From NCBI RefSeq assembly GCF_002159535.1, contig NZ_NFIU01000013.1:1-53513 (forward strand): a DNA stretch of 53,513 nucleotides, written 5' to 3'. A program made the position numbers and the translations under genes. Below the pieces are notes generated by a model, which did no database searches, was not told the DNA's origin, and saw only the letters and a program-made list of their open reading frames with translations. Below, piece by piece: positions 24,440 through 33,123 of the stretch (positions within the stretch are counted from its first letter, which is position 1; each line of letters begins with the position of its first letter). The stretch is from Olsenella sp. An290 (GTDB lineage Bacteria; Actinomycetota; Coriobacteriia; Coriobacteriales; Atopobiaceae).

Positions 24440-26464
24440 CTACATCAGCTCGCAGACCTGAGACGCAAAGGCCACCGGGTCCTCGGGCAGGATGCCCTCG
24501 ACGAGCAGCGCCTGGTTGTAGAGGAGCCCCGCGTAGAGCTTGACCTTCTCGGCGTCGCCCGCCTCCTGCGCGGCGCGCAGCTTCTCGAAGACCGGGTGCT
24601 TGGCGTTGACCTCGAGCACGCGCGTGGCCTTGGGGGCCTCGCCGGCCTCGGGGCCGGCCGCGAGGACCTTCTCCATCTCAAGGGAGAGCGGCCCCTCGGA
24701 GGTGATCACGGCCGGCGCGCCGTCGGCGGCGAGGCGCGTGGACACCGCGACCTTCTCGACCTTCTCGCCCAGCGCGTCCTTCATGGCGTCGAACAGGCCC
24801 TCGTTTGCCTTGGTGGCCTCCTCGGCCTCCTTCTTCTCCTCGTCGGAGGCGAGGTCAAGGTCGCCGGAGGTCACGTTCTTGAGCTCCACGGTGCGGTCCT
24901 CGACCTCGGGCTCGGCGCCGTCGGCCACGGCCTTCTCGGCCGCCTCGCGCGCGGCATCGTCCTCGTAGGTCTTGGGCAGGCCCTTGGCCGTGAAGTCGCG
25001 CATGGCCTGGAAGCAGAACTCGTCCACGTCCTGCGTGCAGAGGAGCACGTCGTAGCCCTTGGCGAGCACGGCCTCCACCACGGGCATCTTGGCCAGGCGC
25101 TCGCGGTCGTCACCGGCGGCGTAGTAGATCGCCTTCTGGCCCGCGGGCATGGCGGCCACGTACTCCTGGAGCGTGACCATCTTCTGCTCGCGCGCGCTCC
25201 AGAAGAGCAGCAGCCCGGCAAGCTCGTCCTTCTTCATGCCGTAGCTGGAGTAGATGCCGTACTTGAGGCCGCGGCCAAAGTTCTCGAAGAACTTCTCGTA
25301 GGCCTCGCGGTCGTCGTTGCGCATGGCCTCGAGCTCGCCCGTGATCTTCTTCTCGATGCGGCGGGCCATGGCCTGGAGCTGGCGGGTCTGCTGGAGCGTC
25401 TCGCGGGAGATGTTGAGCGAGACGTCGGCGGAGTCCACGACGCCGCGGACGAAGTTGTAGTAGTCCGGCAGGAGGTCGGCGCACTTCTCCATGATGAGGA
25501 CGTTGGAGCTGTAGAGCTCGAGGCCCTTCTCGTAGTCGCGGCTGTAGAGGTCAAAGGGCGCCTGGCCGGGGATGAAGAGCAGGGCGTCGTACTCGAGCGT
25601 GCCCTCGGCGTGCAGGCTGAAGGTGCGCGCGGGGTCCACCCAGTCGTGGAAGGTGGACTTGTAGAACTCCGCATACTCCTCGGACGAGACCTCGGAGCCG
25701 CGCTTCTTCCAGATGGGCGTCATGGAGTTTATGGTCTCGAGCTCGGTGTAGTCCTCCCACTCCGGCTTGTAGTCGTCACCGGCGTCGGCGGGCCGCTCCT
25801 TCTCGCGGCTCTTGGTCACGAGCATCTGGACGGGATAGCGCACGTAGTTGCTGTACTTCTTGATGAGCTCGCGGAGCTTCCACTCAGAGAGGAACTCGTC
25901 GTAGTTGGCCTCCTCGGCGTTCTCCTTGAGGGTGAGAACGATCGTGGTGCCGCAGGAGTCGCGCCAGGCGGGGTCGTCCGCGGGGACGGGCGCGATCTCA
26001 TAGCCCTCGACGCCGTCCGAGGTCCAGCGGAAGCACTCGTCGGAACCCCAGGCGCGCGTGACCACGCTGACCTCGCGCGCGACCATGAAGGCGGAGTAGA
26101 AGCCCACGCCAAAGCGGCCGATGATGTCCACGGCGTCGCCCTGGGCCTCGGCGTTGGCCGCCTTGAACTCCTCGGAGCCGGAGTGGGCGATGGTGCCGAG
26201 GTTCTTCTCGAGCTCCGCCTCGGTCATGCCGATGCCGTTGTCCGAGACGGTGATCGTGCGGGCGTCCTTGTCAAAGGCCACGTTGATGGCGAGGTTGGCC
26301 TGGTCAACCTGCACGGAGCTGTCCGTGAGGCTCTTGAGGTAGAGCTTGTCGATCGCGTCCGAGGCGTTGGAGACGAGCTCGCGGAGGAAGATCTCACGGT
26401 TGGTGTAGATGGAGTTGATCATGAGGTCGAGCAGCTTCTTGCTCTCAGTCTTGAACGTGCGCAT
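24440..26464 (-). CDS. htpG: Hsp90 chaperone HtpG
   Basis: 674 aa, ATG at 26464 with GGGGAG upstream. The ATP-binding GHKL pocket is intact: ELVSNASDAIDKL, DNGIGMTEAELEKNLG, GRFGVGFYSAFMVA. The middle domain (YVRYPVQML, SLNISRETLQQTRQL) and an acidic C-terminal dimerisation domain follow. Length is slightly above typical (620-640) because of a charged insertion near residues 520-560. It is the cytoplasmic ATP-dependent chaperone. The promoter probably lies at 26503-26534, overlapping the stop of the upstream gene. Confidence 0.95.
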   Translation of the reverse strand: MRTFKTESKKLLDLMINSIYTNREIFLRELVSNASDAIDKLYLKSLTDSSVQVDQANLAINVAFDKDARTITVSDNGIGMTEAELEKNLGTIAHSGSEEFKAANAEAQGDAVDIIGRFGVGFYSAFMVAREVSVVTRAWGSDECFRWTSDGVEGYEIAPVPADDPAWRDSCGTTIVLTLKENAEEANYDEFLSEWKLRELIKKYSNYVRYPVQMLVTKSREKERPADAGDDYKPEWEDYTELETINSMTPIWKKRGSEVSSEEYAEFYKSTFHDWVDPARTFSLHAEGTLEYDALLFIPGQAPFDLYSRDYEKGLELYSSNVLIMEKCADLLPDYYNFVRGVVDSADVSLNISRETLQQTRQLQAMARRIEKKITGELEAMRNDDREAYEKFFENFGRGLKYGIYSSYGMKKDELAGLLLFWSAREQKMVTLQEYVAAMPAGQKAIYYAAGDDRERLAKMPVVEAVLAKGYDVLLCTQDVDEFCFQAMRDFTAKGLPKTYEDDAAREAAEKAVADGAEPEVEDRTVELKNVTSGDLDLASDEEKKEAEEATKANEGLFDAMKDALGEKVEKVAVSTRLAADGAPAVITSEGPLSLEMEKVLAAGPEAGEAPKATRVLEVNAKHPVFEKLRAAQEAGDAEKVKLYAGLLYNQALLVEGILPEDPVAFASQVCELM

Positions 26465-26502
26465 GCGACGCTCCCCTTTCCTGAAGCCTTTTTGACGAGA
26501 GC

Positions 26503-26534
26503 TAGTCTACCCTTTTTTAGATAATCTCAGTCAA
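26503..26534 (-). promoter_or_regulatory. Possible htpG promoter
   Basis: On the minus strand TTGACT (26534-26529) precedes TAGACT (26509-26504) with a 19-bp spacer that is very AT-rich for this genome. The spacing is longer than ideal. No CIRCE element is seen. TTGACT overlaps the stop codon of the upstream gene. Confidence 0.4.
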
Positions 26535-27439
26535 GAGCGCTTAGATAATGTGAAGCGACGCGCAGGGGCAGGGCCCGGCGAGAAGGACGAGGCGTCGAGA
26601 AGGACCTCCCCGAGAAAGTCCGCGTCAAAGGGGATCGCGTCCGCAAGGCCGAGCGGCCCCGTCGAGGCGACGACGAGGTAGTTGTCCTCCTCGGCATGGC
26701 GCTCGTCGGTCGCGGGCGCCACCTCGACGTGCGGGAAGACCGTGAGCGCCGTGGCCACGAAGGAGCGCAGGAACCCCACGTCCGCCCCGCCCGAGCGCGA
26801 CACCACGTTCGCCAGGCAGACCCCGCCGGGCGCGAGCGCGCGGCGGACGAGCCGCAGGGCCTCAACGGTGGCGAGGCGGCGCACGGGCTCGGCCCCCACG
26901 AAGGCGTCGAGCACGACGGCGTCAAGCGAGGCGGGCTCGGCGCGCTCGAGCACGGACCGGCCGTCGTCGCAGACGACCGTGAGGTCACCGCCCGCCGCCC
27001 GGGCGCGCGCGACGGCCTCGTCCAGGAAGAACCAGCGCCGCGCCGCGCGGATGACGGCCGGGTCGATCTCTGCCACCTCGGTGCGGACGCCGGGGTGCCC
27101 GGCCGCCACGAGCTTGGGGAAGGCAAACCCGCCGCCGCCCACCACAAGGAGCCGGTGGGCATCCGGTCGCAGGTCAAAGACGCGCGCGAAGGCCCGGTAG
27201 TAGGCAAAGGGCGGCTCCATGCGACGCTCGCCGAGGTAGGTCGCGGACTGGAAGACGCGGCCCGTGCGCATCACGCGGACGCGCTCGCCCGCGTCGTCGC
27301 GCATGGTGTAGACGAGCGCGAGCCCGCAGCGCCCACGCACCAGATGGGGGTCGAGCGCACGGACGCGCAGCGCCACCGCCCCCGCCGCGGCAAGGGCCGC
27401 GCCGGCGAGCGCGCAGCGCGTGACAAGGCCATCCCTCAC
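26531..27439 (-). CDS. Spermidine synthase-like methyltransferase-fold protein with N-terminal membrane segment
   Basis: 302 aa from the GTG at 27439, preferred over the ATGs further up because GGGGGAG lies 4-6 bases before it. Residues 8-28 form a membrane anchor (CALAGAALAAAGAVALRV). The rest is a class I SAM-binding fold: LLVVGGGGFAFPKLVA (motif I), EVAEIDPAVI (acidic end of strand 2), CDDGRSVLER, then LDAVVLDAF. This matches the spermidine-synthase family, but the usual DGXXQ/DE substrate loop is not clear, so it may not make polyamines. Many membrane-anchored relatives have unknown substrates. It is divergent from yaaA with about 60 bp between starts. Confidence 0.7.
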   Translation of the reverse strand: MRDGLVTRCALAGAALAAAGAVALRVRALDPHLVRGRCGLALVYTMRDDAGERVRVMRTGRVFQSATYLGERRMEPPFAYYRAFARVFDLRPDAHRLLVVGGGGFAFPKLVAAGHPGVRTEVAEIDPAVIRAARRWFFLDEAVARARAAGGDLTVVCDDGRSVLERAEPASLDAVVLDAFVGAEPVRRLATVEALRLVRRALAPGGVCLANVVSRSGGADVGFLRSFVATALTVFPHVEVAPATDERHAEEDNYLVVASTGPLGLADAIPFDADFLGEVLLDASSFSPGPAPARRFTLSKRS

Positions 27440-27500
27440 GTCTCCCCCTCTCCTCGCCTCCATGATACCCACCTGCTACGATTGGCCCGAAGGAGGAGGC

Positions 27501-28256
27501 ATGTCACTCAGAGTCATCATCTCGCCCGCCAAGAAGATGCGCACCGTCGACGAGGAGCCCCGGCCCCAGGGCACCCCCGCCCTCCTTGGGCGGACCCGAC
27601 GGCTCATGGAGGCCGTGCGCGCGCTCTCCCGCGAGGAGGCGCAGGCCCTCTGGGGCTGCAGCGACCGCCTTGCGGACCTCAACTACGAGCGCTTCGGGCG
27701 CATGGACCTCGCGCGCGACCTCACGGCCGCCGTCATCTCCTACGAGGGCATCCAGTACCGGCACCTGGCCCCGCAGGTCATGGGCGTAGACGAGCTCGCC
27801 TGGCTCCAGGGCCACCTGCGCATCCTCTCGGGCTTCTACGGGATCCTCCGGCCGCTTGACGGCGTCGTTCCCTATCGCCTTGAGATGCAGGCGCGCCTGG
27901 CGGTGGACGGCGCCCCCGACCTCTACCGCTTCTGGGGGCGCGAGCTCTACGAGAGCCTTGCGGGCGAGGGCTGCTCGCTTGTGGTCAACGCCGCGTCGGT
28001 CGAGTACGCGCGGGCGGTCACGCCCCACGTCCGCCCGGATGGCCCGCAGGTCGTGACCTGCCTCTTCGGGACCGTGCGCGACGGGCGGCTCCGCCAGCAG
28101 GCCACCGAGGCCAAGGCAGCGCGCGGGACCTTCGTGCGCTGGTGCGCGGAGAGGGCCGTCGAGGGCGCCGACGAGCTGCGCGCCTTTGACGAGCGCGGCT
28201 ACCGGCTCGACGAGGGGCGCTCCGACGACAGGACCCTCGTGTTTGTGAGGGGGTAA
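27501..28256 (+). CDS. yaaA: YaaA family (DUF328) peroxide stress protein
   Basis: 251 aa from the ATG at 27501, directly behind AAGGAGGAGG. The family's first phrase MSLRVIISPAKKM is complete, and VISYEGIQYRHL, LRILSGFYGILRPLDGVVPYRLEM and the late AARGTFVRWCAE match YaaA throughout. In E. coli YaaA lowers free iron and limits oxidative DNA damage during peroxide stress, and it binds DNA. Its stop is only four bases before the TerB gene start, with the TerB ribosome-binding site overlapping it. This gene therefore heads the genome-maintenance cluster and is probably co-translated with it. Confidence 0.92.
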   Translation: MSLRVIISPAKKMRTVDEEPRPQGTPALLGRTRRLMEAVRALSREEAQALWGCSDRLADLNYERFGRMDLARDLTAAVISYEGIQYRHLAPQVMGVDELAWLQGHLRILSGFYGILRPLDGVVPYRLEMQARLAVDGAPDLYRFWGRELYESLAGEGCSLVVNAASVEYARAVTPHVRPDGPQVVTCLFGTVRDGRLRQQATEAKAARGTFVRWCAERAVEGADELRAFDERGYRLDEGRSDDRTLVFVRG

Positions 28257-28260
28257 CGAC

Positions 28261-29838
28261 ATGCCCGGCATCGACGACATCATCGAGCAGGTCCTGGCCG
28301 CGGCGCGCGGGCGACTCGAGCGCGGCGTCGAGACCTCCCGGGCCTACGGCGACGAGCCGATCCTCATGCGCGGCTCCCAGCTGGCGAGCTACCAGCCCGA
28401 GCCCATCCGCCAGATGCGCGCCCTTGCGCGACGCCCCGAGGCGCGCTCCTGGACGGACGCCCGCCTCTTTGTGGAGCAGGCGCGCCTCATGAGCGGCTAC
28501 GAGGACGACTTCCCCTCCTCAGAGCCCCTCCTGAGCTACTTCCCCACCTATGCCGCGATGAGCAACCGCCAGCTCAGGAGCTACTTCACCTGGCGCACGC
28601 ACGTGCGGGCGGGACGGGTCGAGAAGACCTCGACGTCGTATGCCTACGTCTATCTCTACGAGCTCATCAACGGGGTCGGCGCGGAGCCCGGCGAGGAGGC
28701 GTTCCGCGCGATCGAGGCCTTCTGGCAGGCCTACCGAAAGTTCGATTCCGGCCTGGACCGCTACGTCCGCGCATGGCTCGTCGACTACGCGGTCTACCAC
28801 GACCTTGACCCCGCGCTCGCCCTCCCCTACGTCGCCGTCGAGCACGACTGGGCGGTCGCCGTCCTCGCCGAGGCCGAGCGCCGCGCGCTCGAGCTGGCTG
28901 CGCCCCGCAGCCGCCGCCAGGGGCCCGGCGACCTCCCCGTGCCCGAGGGCGAGGCCACGAGGCTCTTTGACGCCCTCGAAGAGCTCTCGACGTACCGCCT
29001 CGCGCACGCGCGGCTCTACCGTGAGCGCCCCGAGGAGCTGCGCGACGTCACCTACCTCGTCTTTGGCCGCCTGGCACGCTACTATCGCTCCAATCGCACG
29101 CAGGGGCTCACCGAGAGCCTCTTCGGCGCGCGACGCGAGATGCCGCACCTCATGTTTGCCTCCGCCGTGTTCTACCCTGGCGAGCGCCATCCCGACGCCA
29201 CCTACGACCTTGCCGGGACGCGCCGCTATGCCTGCCGCGGCGGGCTCTGGACCTGCGACGCCCTTCACGACGGGGGCGCCCGCAGCTCAAAGCTCGGTCA
29301 GGTCCTGCGCGCCGTCGACCGGCAGCTGCGCGTGGCGCTCGACTACCCCCATCAGCTCAAGGAGCGAGGCGACCCCAAGTACCTCGTGAGCCTCGTCGAC
29401 CGCGCGATCGGAGACTACCTCTCCTGGCGGCGCGCCCACGCCCCCGTCCGCGTGGAGATCGACCTCTCCAAGCTCGCGGGCATCCGCGCGGGGGCGGCCC
29501 AGACCCGCGAGGCCCTGCTCGTGGACGAGGAGCGTGAGGACGAGAAGGACCTCGCGCCCGCGCCCGCCACATCCGGGGCCGCGAGCGGGCCGGCGCCCGC
29601 GACGGCCCCCGGCCCGTCCGACCCCGCCGCAGGCGTTGGCCTCCTTCCCGAGGAGCGCGCCCTTCTCGCCGCGCTGCTCGACGCCAAGGAGGCTCCCGCC
29701 GGAACCGACCTGCTCGTCGACTCCATCAACGAGCGGCTCTTTGACCTCGTCGGCGACACCGTGCTCGAGTTTGACGACTCTGGCCGACCCACGATCGTCG
29801 AGGACTACGTCGACGAGGTCCGCTCTATCCTGGGTTGA
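28261..29838 (+). CDS. TerB_N / TerB_C domain protein
   Basis: 525 aa. Residues 60-300 match the TerB_N pattern (LRSYFTWRTHVRAGRVEKTSTSYAYVY followed by LYELING, then a helical region). A Pro/Ala-rich linker (residues about 430-460) leads to the TerB_C domain at about 460-525 (LLPEERALLAALL, LVDSINERLFDLVGDTVLEF, VEDYVDEVRSIL). This architecture is not tellurite resistance proper: it is typically encoded with a DUF2791 P-loop ATPase and a superfamily 2 helicase, both present at 31.8 and 36.4 kb. It is likely the adaptor subunit of that module. The link to yaaA (4 bp) is direct from sequence; the complex is inference. Confidence 0.85.
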   Translation: MPGIDDIIEQVLAAARGRLERGVETSRAYGDEPILMRGSQLASYQPEPIRQMRALARRPEARSWTDARLFVEQARLMSGYEDDFPSSEPLLSYFPTYAAMSNRQLRSYFTWRTHVRAGRVEKTSTSYAYVYLYELINGVGAEPGEEAFRAIEAFWQAYRKFDSGLDRYVRAWLVDYAVYHDLDPALALPYVAVEHDWAVAVLAEAERRALELAAPRSRRQGPGDLPVPEGEATRLFDALEELSTYRLAHARLYRERPEELRDVTYLVFGRLARYYRSNRTQGLTESLFGARREMPHLMFASAVFYPGERHPDATYDLAGTRRYACRGGLWTCDALHDGGARSSKLGQVLRAVDRQLRVALDYPHQLKERGDPKYLVSLVDRAIGDYLSWRRAHAPVRVEIDLSKLAGIRAGAAQTREALLVDEEREDEKDLAPAPATSGAASGPAPATAPGPSDPAAGVGLLPEERALLAALLDAKEAPAGTDLLVDSINERLFDLVGDTVLEFDDSGRPTIVEDYVDEVRSILG

Positions 29839-29986
29839 CGCGCCCTGCGCCCCGCGGGCCGTCGCCCCTGCCGTTCCGCCTTTCGTTCCCCGTGAGCGTT
29901 CTTTTGTTCGCGAGACCTTCAATGATCCATTTTGGGGAATGAAAATGTCTTTCTCGCGCACCAACGGGCCGAAGAAGGGAGAGATT

Positions 29987-30805
29987 GTGCCCAGCACAGA
30001 CGTCGTTGGCAAGAGCGGTCTTCCGAAGCTCGCCTCCCGCCTTGTCACTGCCTACTACCAGAAGGACTACGACGCCATCCTCGCGTACCTCACGCCTGAC
30101 TGCCTGTTCATCGGCGCAGGTTCCGACGTCACCTACGGAGCGCGAAGCCTGCCGCACGTCATCGCTGCCAACGCCGCCATGCCCACCTTCCTCGTGCGCG
30201 ACGCCGAGTTTCACCTCGTCGAGACGAGCTCTCCCAACGAGGCCGTCATCGTGGGCTTCTACACGATCTACTCCGACGCCGACCACCGCATGCTCTCCTC
30301 GGAGCGACAGCGCCTCACCGTCAACTGCCGGTGTCAGAACGGCGCCTGGAAGGCCTACCTCGTCCACGCCTCCAACGAGTGGGGCCCGCTCGACGAGGGC
30401 GTTGCCTTTCCGGTGCGCGTGAGCCGCCAGACGTATCGCTACGTTCAGGACATCCTCCGCGCGAGCCGGAGCCGCGCGGACAGCTCCTCCGAGAGCATCA
30501 CCCTGCCCGTCGAGGGCGGCACCGCCTTTGTGAACCCCGCGCAGATCATCTACGCCGAGGCAAGCGCGAAGAAGGCGCTCCTGCACCTCACGGATCGCAC
30601 CATCACGGTGAAGCTCCTGCTCAGCAACGTGATTGACCTGCTTCCCCAGCAGTTCACGCGCGTGCACCGCAGCTACGTGGTGAACCGCAACCACATCGTG
30701 TCGCTCTCGGGCGGGGAGATCGTCATGTCCAACGGCGACCACATCCCCATCCCCAAGCGCAGGAGGCGCGAGATCGAGCTCGAGCTCTCCCGCAGAGCCG
30801 AGTAG
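29987..30805 (+). CDS. NTF2-like/LytTR transcriptional regulator (paralogue 1)
   Basis: 272 aa from the GTG at 29987, which has AAGGGAG five bases upstream; in-frame ATGs at 29939 and 29945 would add 14-16 residues and have only GGGGA. The N-terminal ~130 residues look like an NTF2/SnoaL ligand-binding fold (SRLVTAYYQKDYDAILAYLTPDC, AVIVGFYTIYSD, CRCQNGAWKAYLVHASNEWG). Residues about 165-268 are a LytTR DNA-binding domain (FVNPAQIIYAEASAKKALLHL, FTRVHRSYVVNRNHIVSL). No receiver domain is present, so it is probably controlled by a small ligand. It follows the TerB gene by 148 bp in an AT-rich gap likely to hold its own promoter. The paralogue is 157 bp downstream. Confidence 0.82.
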   Translation: MPSTDVVGKSGLPKLASRLVTAYYQKDYDAILAYLTPDCLFIGAGSDVTYGARSLPHVIAANAAMPTFLVRDAEFHLVETSSPNEAVIVGFYTIYSDADHRMLSSERQRLTVNCRCQNGAWKAYLVHASNEWGPLDEGVAFPVRVSRQTYRYVQDILRASRSRADSSSESITLPVEGGTAFVNPAQIIYAEASAKKALLHLTDRTITVKLLLSNVIDLLPQQFTRVHRSYVVNRNHIVSLSGGEIVMSNGDHIPIPKRRRREIELELSRRAE

Positions 30806-30962
30806 CCGGATGCCCAAGAAGAGCGCGCTCGCCCATTGGGCGCGGACGCGCGACGGCGCGAAGCCTATACTTCCACCTACCGGACAGGGCCCGGGCACGC
30901 ACGGGCCGCGGCGGCTGCGCAGCTGCGCGGCCGCGCACGAGATGGCCGGAAAGGGGTGAGAC

Positions 30963-31705
30963 ATGGATGCCAGCCTGAGCAGACGGCAGCTCGTCGAGCA
31001 GGTCAGAGACCGCATTCTCGCCTGCCTTGCCCAAGACCGCGCGGGCTTTCTCGACCTGATGGACGAGCAGAGCGTCGTGATCCTGGCGGGGTCGCGGGTC
31101 TACCGCGGGAGAAGCTCCGTTGAGAGATACCCCCCCCCAGCCTAAAGGGCGTGAGAGTGAGCGACGCGACCTTTCGCGCCCTTGACATCGACAAGAGGGA
31201 CGAAGCCGTCATCTTGGGCACCTACCTGCTGAGCGGGCCCTGCGCCGACGGGACCGTTCGGCAGCGCGTCACGGCGGGGCTGCGCCTCGTCGACGGGAGC
31301 TGGAAGATCGACCTCGCCCACTTCTCCAACGAGTGGAGCATGTCCGAGACGGCGGGCGAGAAGGCCCCCGAGGGCACGCGCCGCCTCCAGCTGCGCTCGG
31401 AGGACGGCCTGGTCTTCGTTGACCCCGACGACCTCATCTACGCCGAGTCGGCCGGAAAGCGCTGCGTGCTGCACCTCACGGACCGCACCGTGACGGTCAG
31501 CGCCCTTCTGGGCGAGCTGTGCGACCTCCTCCCCGGGCAGTTCGTCCGGGCGGGCCGGTTCTACACGGTGAACGTGGGCTACGTCCAGAGCGTCGGGCGC
31601 GAGGGGATCGCGTTCACCACAGGGGAGACGATCCCGGTGCCGGCCCGTCGCGCACGGGAGATTCAGGCGGAGATCTCGGCCGCCATCACCCGCCACTTCG
31701 GCTGA
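30963..31705 (+). pseudogene. NTF2-like/LytTR regulator (paralogue 2), out of frame at a C9 tract
   Basis: The first part (ATG 30963, behind AAAGGGG) gives 56 residues of NTF2-like sequence ending VYRGRSSVERY, then the C run, then stop at 31145. The rest (to 31705) is open in the other frame: SDATFRALDIDKRDEAVILGTYLL, a complete LytTR domain (FVDPDDLIYAESAGKRCVLHL, FVRAGRFYTVNVGYVQSV). Ten C residues instead of nine would join both into one 247-residue protein aligning with paralogue 1. A -1 ribosomal slip or transcriptional slippage would do the same. Both halves keep good coding bias, which argues for recent or reversible inactivation rather than decay. A homopolymer sequencing error is the main alternative. 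Confidence 0.8.
31130..31138. repeat. C9 homopolymer inside the second NTF2-LytTR gene
   Basis: Nine consecutive C between codon 56 and the premature stop. C/G runs of 8-10 are classic slipped-strand phase-variation sites. The reading frame is OFF at nine and ON at ten (or seven). Confidence 0.9.
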
Positions 31706-31762
31706 CCGAAGAAGGGCGGCCCCATCACCCCGGCTCGGACGGGACCGTTTCCCTTGAGTCCT

Positions 31763-31792
31763 TTGAGTCAATGCGAACATATGTGCTATACT
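31763..31792 (+). promoter_or_regulatory. ATPase promoter with LexA/SOS-box-like sequence
   Basis: TTGAGT (31763-31768), an 18-bp spacer and TATACT (31787-31792) form a good sigma-70-type promoter 33 bp before the GTG start. The spacer carries CGAACATATGTGCT (31774-31787), a 12/14 match to the Gram-positive LexA consensus CGAACRNRYGTTYC. An operator in the spacer would block polymerase, as at known SOS promoters. Confidence 0.65.
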
Positions 31793-31824
31793 TGCGCTCC
31801 CGAGACAACGTGGAGAGGAGCATC

Positions 31825-33123
31825 GTGAGCGAGGCACCCAAGGTTCCCAAGCGCATAGCGGCGGTCATCATCAACTCGCTCAAGGGCGGCGTGGTCCCGC
31901 GCATCGGGCTTCCCTACGTCACCGTGGGGCGCGAGCGCGAGATTCAGGCGCTCCTGCACGACCTCGACCTCGTGGCGGACGGCGGCGCAAGCTTCCGCTT
32001 CCTCGTGGGCCGCTACGGGGCGGGCAAGAGCTTCCTCCTGCAGACCATCCGCACGCACGCCATGGGCAACGGCTTTGTGGTGGCCGACGCCGACCTCTCC
32101 CCCGAGCGCCGCCTCCAGGGCGGGCAGGGACAGGGCCTCGCCACCTACCGTGAGCTCATCCGCAACCTCTCCACCAAGACGCGGCCCGAGGGCGGGGCGC
32201 TCCAGCTCGTGCTCGACCGCTGGGTGGCCGCGCTGCGCGAGCAGCCGGACCCCGAGGCCGCGCTCGCGACGCAGCTGGCGCCCATCCAGGAGCTCGTCTG
32301 CGGCTTTGACTTCACGCGCGTGCTGCGCCTCTACCGCACGGCCACCCTCGAGGGCAACGAGGAGCTCCGTGCCGGCGTGGTCAAGTGGCTGCGCGGCGAG
32401 TTTCGCACCAAGACCGAGGCGCGCGGCGAGCTGGGCGTCAACGCCTGCATAACGGACGACACCTGGTACGAGTACCTCAAGCTCTTTGCGCAGTTCCTCG
32501 TGGGGGCGGGGTATCAGGGCCTCATCGTGCTCGTGGACGAGCTCGTGAACCTCTACAAGATCCCCAACGCCACCTCGCGCCAGTACAACTACGAGAAGAT
32601 TCTCACCATGTACAACGACACGCTCCAGGGCAAGGCGCGCCACCTCGGCATCATCATGGGTGGCACGCCGCAGTCCGTTGAGGACCGCCGTCGGGGCGTC
32701 TTCTCCTACGAGGCCCTCCGCAGTCGCCTCACGCAGGGACGCTTTGCGAGCACCGGCCTCTCCGACATGCTCGCCCCGGTCATTCACCTGGAGCCCCTCA
32801 GCTACGAGGAGCTGCTCGTGCTCATTGAGAAGCTGGCAGACATCCACGCCGGCTACTTCGGCTACGAGCGCACGCTCACCGAGGCGCAGCTCGTGAGCTT
32901 TCTGCAGGTCGAGTTTGGCCGCGTGGGCGCCGACACCCACCTCACTCCGCGCGAGGTCATCCGCGACTTCATCGAGCTGCTCGACATCGTCTGCCAGAAC
33001 CCGGGGGCAGACGTGGACGCGCTGCTCAGGACCGACGCGTTCTCCGGGGCCGTCGCCGCCGCCCCGGCCGTTGCGGCGGGCGAGAAGGACGTGGATCCCG
33101 CCTTCGCCGAGTTCACGATCTAG
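31825..33123 (+). CDS. BREX-type (DUF2791) P-loop ATPase
   Basis: 432 aa from the GTG at 31825 (AGGAG five bases upstream). Walker A is FLVGRYGAGKSFLLQ (about residues 61-75), Walker B LIVLVDELVNL near 235, and a sensor-like IIMGGTPQSVEDRRRGVFSYEALRSRL follows. The pattern IINSLKGGVVPRIGLPYVTVGREREI at the N-terminus is characteristic of the BrxD/DUF2791 ATP-binding family. In BREX these ATPases act in phage defence; outside BREX they occur with TerB_N proteins and a helicase, as here. The last residues form a variable Ala-rich tail. The stop codon overlaps that of the convergent lipoprotein gene on a CTAG. Confidence 0.88.
   Translation: MSEAPKVPKRIAAVIINSLKGGVVPRIGLPYVTVGREREIQALLHDLDLVADGGASFRFLVGRYGAGKSFLLQTIRTHAMGNGFVVADADLSPERRLQGGQGQGLATYRELIRNLSTKTRPEGGALQLVLDRWVAALREQPDPEAALATQLAPIQELVCGFDFTRVLRLYRTATLEGNEELRAGVVKWLRGEFRTKTEARGELGVNACITDDTWYEYLKLFAQFLVGAGYQGLIVLVDELVNLYKIPNATSRQYNYEKILTMYNDTLQGKARHLGIIMGGTPQSVEDRRRGVFSYEALRSRLTQGRFASTGLSDMLAPVIHLEPLSYEELLVLIEKLADIHAGYFGYERTLTEAQLVSFLQVEFGRVGADTHLTPREVIRDFIELLDIVCQNPGADVDALLRTDAFSGAVAAAPAVAAGEKDVDPAFAEFTI

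Noticed and set aside
26521-26534. CIRCE or HAIR heat-shock operator at htpG
   Set aside because: Only part of a CTTGA-like arm is present; the second arm is missing.
28261-29838. Tellurite-resistance operon
   Set aside because: Only TerB_N/TerB_C domains are present; no TerC, TerD, TerZ or TerA. The partners are an ATPase and a helicase.
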